Shown here: one piece after another, positions 58,701 to 64,000 of the stretch
How positions within the stretch are numbered: the stretch's first letter is position 1
Layout of the letters: each line of letters starts with the position of its first letter
NCBI GenBank assembly: GCA_018343915.1
Contig: JABRWF010000004.1
Span: 3,286,001-3,350,000 of the forward strand
Direction of reading: 5' to 3'
Source of the DNA: Agroathelia rolfsii
Lineage: Eukaryota > Basidiomycota > Agaricomycetes > Amylocorticiales > Amylocorticiaceae
DNA: 64,000 nt
Program-made: the position numbers and the translations under genes
The notes under the pieces: generated by a model
What the model was told of the DNA's origin: nothing
What the model saw: the letters and a program-made list of their open reading frames with translations, nothing else
Databases searched by the model: none

Positions 58701-61700
58701 GCCCATATGCTCTGTAATTAAACCTATGTTATTTTTGTCTTTAAATTGTTGATTAATCCTACACAGATGACTACCAACTCATTCATCAATCAGTAATGAC
58801 AAACTATAAAATATTTTTGGGGGAATTACAGATGTCTTATCTTTCTACCTATAACTTCTCTCAAATCGCAGAATATGGCATCTATTCATCATCATAATTT
58901 CCCAGACTGTGTTGCGATGGAATAAAAGATAAGGACCTGAATCAAATGAATACGAATTGAGCCAATGACGTCGACCTGTCCTCGTCATGTGTGCATGGTA
59001 CCTACCGCTTTATCAAGTGGAGTAGAAGCTTTGCTAGCTCGTGAGAAGCTGTGCACTTGTGCGTGACCTGAATTCGCTTTTCAAACCAACCGTCAGAAGA
59101 AGGCGAAAAAGATGTCACCGAGTTCGTGGTGTACAGCAAAACCTTCACGATTTCCCACATGGGAACAAGGTCTCCAGCAGGGTTATTTTCTTTTGCGTGA
59201 TAAGTGAACACTGAACAGTGAACTAGTGAGCGTCCGCCGGCCAGTAACAGCTTGAACTTTCCCCTGGATAATCCGCATGGTCACGTCAAGAAAGACGCGA
59301 AATAAAGAAAAAAAAAAACGACTTAAGTTTGATCAACCCGAGCCACCTTCCGGACACGGCATTCTTCCATTCCCGGCCATTAATATCTCCTGCCGGCTGC
59401 GTGAGGGGCAGAGGCGGTTACATGTAAGGTCCACCTGGGCTTAATATGCGCCTGTCCATTGTCAGCCCTTTATGGTTATGTGTGTTATGAACTCCGTGGC
59501 TACTTATTAGAGCGCATACACGCATCCTCTCACGCTGATGAAATTCAAGGTACATTGCCCCACGGCGCTCATGAAACCAACAATGGGTATTTTCAAGCCT
59601 ATTTTTCGGTACACAACATGCGCACATCCAACTCGCTGACCTTGCTCCGCGGCGTAAGCCCAGGAGTCTTGTAGCAATAGTCACAGTTTCCCTGCTGCAT
59701 TCTTGAGAAGCTGATGATTGTAGTTCCCATCATTTATCTGTTAGACTCTATGTAGCATCTGCCTTACGACTGCATGCAATTCAACAGCATCGGACCCATG
59801 AGCGATGGTTCTGAGATTCTCAACCGATGTATATGGCGAGCGATGAATATGCGAGTTGTCAAGGTTACCCTAGGAACAAGAATCATCACACATTTTCTCT
59901 TCTCCCCCCCCCCCGGCAAAAAAATCTTTGTTATTCAGTGAACTCACGATAGAATACTAGCCTTGTATGTCCTTGACACTTGTTTCTCGTTTTCTATCAG
60001 ACGGTGATCTAGTGTCTGCACTGAGCTTGATAGACACAAAACCCTTTGAGATGATGCTACTGCTGCCGACCGTGGGCGAGCTGCTAGCGCGTTGGTTATG
60101 TTCTAAACTCTTGCTTTGTAATACGCAGTCATCATTCTTGTTCTGCCGCCGGAGATGATACGGCCCTAATATTTGCTATGCGAGACGCGCGTTCATATCA
60201 ATGTTGAAGATAGCAGGTAGACTCATACCTATACGCCTCAACTTTAGTGTCTTATGATCCATGGAACCGTGCCACGGATTCAGCGCTATTCAGCGTTTAT
60301 GACAGATAATGAAAGTTGACAGGATGCATCATCGCAGAGTCGAAACATCCGTATTTGGGTTAGTATACAAGTGGTAGTTTCTGTCGTTGGACAGACATAC
60401 GTGACTAGAATGATGCAAGATCTTTGATACATTCAATAGTTGCGCCGCTCTATTGAGGTGATTATATGCAGGGTCAACATTTACATTTGAGGAATTTTAC
60501 TAGCTTGTCTCTCAGGGCGTTCATTCATCCAAGGTGCGCTAATTGTCTCCTCCATACAACGACACCTTACAGATTACTTGATAGTGAAAGCATTTTATAA
60601 GGAACCCCAGAATGCTCATCGCTTCTAGAATTGATTTCCTTACCAACAAACATTCCAGACCCTGAATCGTTTGGCTTGTACAGCTAGGGTTAAATGAGAT
60701 CCTGCAAATCCACAACTCGTACATACAGGTTGATCATCCCCGAGGGGGCTGCCTTGTAGCTCCAAAATGAAGCACAGGTCAGATGGAGGGTGGAGAAAGA
60801 AGACATCTGGGGTGGATATACTATTTTAGGACGAAGTTTGACGTGTAACAATGTAAAGGGTGTATTGAGGGAATGAGAACTAAGCAACCGTATCTCATAC
60901 CACAGAGAATGAAAGGGTATCCACAAGAATACACAGCGAAGAGTTGAGCAGCAGCAGCAACGATCAAGTTGATTGGCCTTCATGGTTTTCCGTTTACATA
61001 GCGAAGCCCCTTGGTTTGTTCATGTTCATTTGTGCAGGAGTACCACCGCCAGTGACGGAGACCCCAGAAATCGTGTATGCTATGCATTCGACAATCATTT
61101 GCTGTTTTTATTATTATTCGTCGCTTGATTTTCTGTTCCAAGATATAATGATATTACCCGTGGATATAAGACCTCATTGTTGAGGCGTGGCCGTCGGCAC
61201 TCGGTGTACACAGCCCAGATATGCGAAGTGAGTTGATTGCGTATAGGAATACTCCATGAGGATTAAATGCAATCTTCGCCGCACACAAGCAAGTATATAT
61301 GTTTTCTTCGTGAGAGCTAATGAGAACTGTGCATTCGGCGTTGAAATTGATGTGAAGCTGTGGCGAGGACTCGGCGGTGGAAGCATATCCACAGACCCGG
61401 AGCAATGTCAGGATGGTTAAGCTCATGGGCAGCCAGACAGGCCTGTAAATGGTGCAAGCTAGGAGGGAGGGTATGTAGTCTTTAATGTTGAATTTGGATG
61501 AGAGTATCTGATCATAGCGGTATTAACTACTACACAATTGTCAACTTGAATGCTCCGAGCCGTTGTTGGTACTAGTAGTACATCTATATGGCAGCAAAAG
61601 GTGGCTGAAGAGCTGACTAAGGTGAGTTCACGTGATTTATGGTCGAGCTATTTGCGTCGTTGTGAGCTTCTATAGCCAACAACAATTTTATTATAGCTTG

Positions 61701-61817
61701 GGTTGCTATTGTTTTCAGTTACAACAGTTGAATCGGAAAGATGCTCATCATTATTGAAGAGAAGCACTCATCTTGTGTATGTATCTGCTCGATAGAAACA
61801 TTCCCCTTTCATGCCCT
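55766..61817. other. Gene desert of 6 kb
   Basis: No supported gene in about 6 kb, the longest empty stretch in the window. The first few hundred bases are the HMG gene promoter. At 57855-58121 overlapping plus-strand frames show a cysteine-containing, Ser-rich composition that might be part of a small secreted protein, but I could not build a complete model. Poly-C near 59907 and poly-A near 59309. No tRNA fold recognised. Confidence 0.5.
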
Positions 61818-61819
61818 TA

Positions 61820-62258
61820 CAGTGGCGTGCAAAAAAAAAAAACTACCCCCCTCGCGCGGTGGTTGGAAACCCCCTACCTCGACGACTCAATGAGATCCTT
61901 GCACTACACACACGTAGATACAATTAATATGATGTATATTTTCTTAATGCATGAGAGTTTAGATGATTTCATATGTAGTTATTACTAGTTGATGAAGATC
62001 AAAACTCAGTGGATATTGGTTCAAAAAAAAAATGAGTCGAGAATAAATAGTATGTAAAAAGCAGGGGTGTATCAGCAATTTGCTTGCGACACGTCAACAC
62101 TATAAGGTATTGCACGATTTTGGGCCAGATAAGACAGTAAGATGCAAAGATGATGTGCGATTTATTCAAGATTTTTAGTCATCCAAATTGCGGGTGAGAC
62201 CTCTTACAGTTGAAATTTTTCAATTGCTGTTTTACACCACACTACAAGCTTTGATTCT
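61820..62258 (+). repeat. Left arm of the fold-back element
   Basis: 439 bp, inverted copy of 62376-62822. The arms differ by scattered substitutions and a short extra block (ATGCGG) near the right end. Confidence 0.92.
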
Positions 62259-62375
62259 TGCAGCACAACCCATTAGTATGATATCCTGTAAGATCCAGCA
62301 CCAAAAGAAAGGTGTCTCAGCCATCATAAGCAGGAAGTATAAGCAGTAATATACACAACTTGAGTCCATGTGTCT

Positions 62376-62822
62376 AGAATCAAAGCTTGTAGTGTGGTGT
62401 AAAATAGCAATTGAAAATGTTCAACTGCGAGAGGTCTCACCCACAATTTGGATGACTAAAAATCCTGAGTAAATCGCACATCATCTTTGCTTCCTACTGT
62501 CTTATCTGACCCAAAATCGTGCAACACCTTATAGGGTTGATGTGTCGCAAGAAAATTGCTGATATACCCCTGCTTTTCACATACTGTTTATTCTCGACTT
62601 ATTTTTTTTTTTTTAACCAGCATTCACTGAGTTTTGACTTTTATCAACTGGTAATAACTGCATATGAAATTGTGTAAACTCTCATGCATTAAGATAATAT
62701 ACATTATATTAATTGTATCTACGTGCGTGTAGTGCAAGGATCTCATTGAGTCGTTGAGATAGGGGGTTTCCAGCCGCCGCGCGAGGGAAGTGATTTTTTT
62801 TTTTGCACGCCGCATGCCACTG
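62376..62822 (-). repeat. Right arm of the fold-back element
   Basis: 447 bp, inverted copy of 61820-62258. Its outer end lies 22 bp from the former exon 4 donor site of the broken two-TM gene copy. Confidence 0.92.
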
Positions 62823-62844
62823 TAAACCCTTGCATTGTACTCAC

Positions 62845-64000
62845 AACGTGCAGCGTGTGACTGCCACAGGTTTCTGAAGAATTGGATTCTGGTGATAAAC
62901 CCAGTTCCAACTTGTGGTATATGAATTACTCAAGTCTTCGCACGAATATACACAATTAGTCTAATGCCCCATTGAAGATTGGCTACCCTAGGGTGTACAT
63001 TACCAGATATTGCAACAGCAAAATCACAAGAGATGTTTTCATATTTCCAATTCAAATTGACATATTGTCGGGCGTTGTTTCCCTCCAGATCCGGAGTACT
63101 CCGATTACTCAGAGCTCTCAGTGAAGCGGTTATATTTCCGAGGTATCCACATGACACGCTGAATGATAGTGCGCCCATTGTGAAGTTCCCAGGGTTATCG
63201 CTAGCCGTTGTGATTGTATCGTGGATTGCTTCGTCCTATAAGCCCAGTATTAGAAGCGGAGTGCTGGCGCCAGTCATATTGGTTATCAGCAATAACAGCT
63301 AGAGAATCTATGGGGAGATCGAAGCTGAAATTCAGTGCAGTTTCCAACCTATCCCATCCTGGCACAACCATGAAGAATGCCTTTGAATCGTATACCCAAT
63401 AAGCCCAATTGTTGTTAGGCTATCAATATACCTATGGAGTTAATTTGGAATATGTAACAACTGGAGAATTAATGGCCATCGTTCCATTGACCAGCTGTGC
63501 ACCAAACAACAAAGGAGTTATTATATGTAACATCGATAGACCCGCCAAGTAGGCTATGGTTAAAATAGTTGACTTAAAGACGCCGGCGTTGAGAATTGTC
63601 TCAATCTCAGTAACGTAATGAGAGCTACCCCTAGACCATCCCAAGAAATAACAGCATCATGACTTGTTGTAAGAGTTTGCCTTGTTGTCCAAGTCTGCTA
63701 GGCTGACAGAGTATCAGTGATAAGCAGTAATAGACCTGGTATATCAATAAACAGTTAGTATATTTAATATTATAATTGGTCAATATCAATAAATTGCCGT
63801 ACAATGTTAAAAACGGGCTGCAGTGTTCATGATGGTTGCATTTTCCTTCAATGACAAAAATGACATGCAAACTAATGGCAAGTCTTTTAAGTGTTTGTAC
63901 GACCAAAATCTCTGATTTTTCTGTGGTCGTTCGCATAGAAAACCTTTTGTTGTCGTCCATCATATAATCAGGTGTACTAATGAGAAGCTCGAGAGTGTCT
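62845..64000 (-). pseudogene. Broken, 3'-truncated copy of the two-TM ectodomain gene, cut by window edge
   Basis: A paralogue of the gene at 11622-14498. Recognisable pieces are MRTTTEKSEILVVQTLKRLA before the first TM, TTRQTLTTSHDA and AYLAGLSMLHIITP of exon 2, NFSFDLPIDSLAV-type exon 3 with FSVSCGYLGNITASLRALSN and RQYVNLNWKYENISCDF, and part of exon 4 (WVYHQNP) to a GTGAGT donor at 62839-62844. Damage: most of the first TM is deleted and the frame is lost just after it, and a TAG interrupts the segment before TTRQTLTT. No trace of exons 5-12 is visible beyond the fold-back element that follows the donor. Confidence 0.82.

Larger units (their letters stand above)
61820..62822. mobile_element. 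Fold-back MITE with ~440-bp terminal inverted repeats, Tc1/mariner-type
   Basis: A 1,003-bp element flanked by TA on both sides (61818-61819 and 62823-62824). It begins CAGTGGCGTGCAAAA and ends with the reverse complement of CAGTGGCATGCGGCG; TA duplication plus CAGTGG ends point to the Tc1/mariner superfamily. Left arm 61820-62258 and right arm 62376-62822 are inverted copies with high identity, including poly-A runs and the end block AAGCTTTGATTCT. The 117-bp spacer has no arm homology. There is no transposase, so it is non-autonomous. Mirror-image open frames in the two arms (around LETPYLDDSMRSLHYTHVDT and its counterpart) are a consequence of the inverted repeat. Confidence 0.9.

Noticed and set aside
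61773..62815. Two mirror open frames of about 60-70 codons as possible proteins of the fold-back element
   Set aside because: They are the same sequence read from the two inverted arms, are short and resemble no transposase.
1..64000. CRISPR arrays, operons, phage or plasmid features
   Set aside because: The window is eukaryotic nuclear DNA with spliced genes; no regularly spaced short repeats of CRISPR type exist.

Overview
This 64 kb window is nuclear DNA of a filamentous basidiomycete, most likely an Agaricomycete. The evidence is short GT-AG introns (about 50-75 nt, with several 7-15 nt micro-exons), compact genes on both strands, lineage-typical families (UstYa/DUF3328, F-box tandem arrays, HMG-box regulator, GH28, A1 protease) and AT-rich intergenic DNA full of microsatellites. 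There is no prokaryotic, plasmid or phage signature. Exon boundaries below were worked out by hand from splice signals and frame; where exon lengths were summed they are divisible by three.

Layout. 0-7.7 kb is a secreted-hydrolase region: a dead copy of a GH28 pectinase at the window edge, an intact GH28 gene in tandem, a small proline-rich hypothetical gene and a GPI-tailed aspartic protease. 8.8-17.5 kb holds a small hypothetical gene, a DDR48-like asparagine/serine/tyrosine/glycine repeat protein, a two-TM protein of 720 aa, a PIN-like carrier, and BNA1 divergent from that carrier. 19-34 kb is a housekeeping block: ferric reductase, TMEM184, transaldolase, UPF0303, nuclear peroxiredoxin and a large leucine-rich-repeat protein with a probable PP1-docking N-terminus.

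35-50 kb contains an intact UstYa-like oxidase, a DMA1-type FHA-RING ligase, two tandem F-box genes (one interrupted by an in-frame stop) and a decayed second UstYa-like gene. 50-56 kb holds RRP46 and an HMG-box factor. The last 8 kb is gene-poor. It carries a 1.0 kb fold-back element with ~440 bp arms and TA target duplication (Tc1/mariner-type MITE), next to a broken, 3'-truncated copy of the 720-aa two-TM gene.

The recurring theme is gene duplication followed by decay: GH28, UstYa-like, F-box and two-TM families each show one intact and one damaged copy within the window. I found no clear undescribed multi-gene system. The most distinctive items are the fold-back element beside the truncated paralogue, the F-box gene whose conserved C-terminus lies in frame beyond a TAG, and the DDR48-like repeat gene with perfect 90-bp and near-perfect 114-bp internal duplications.
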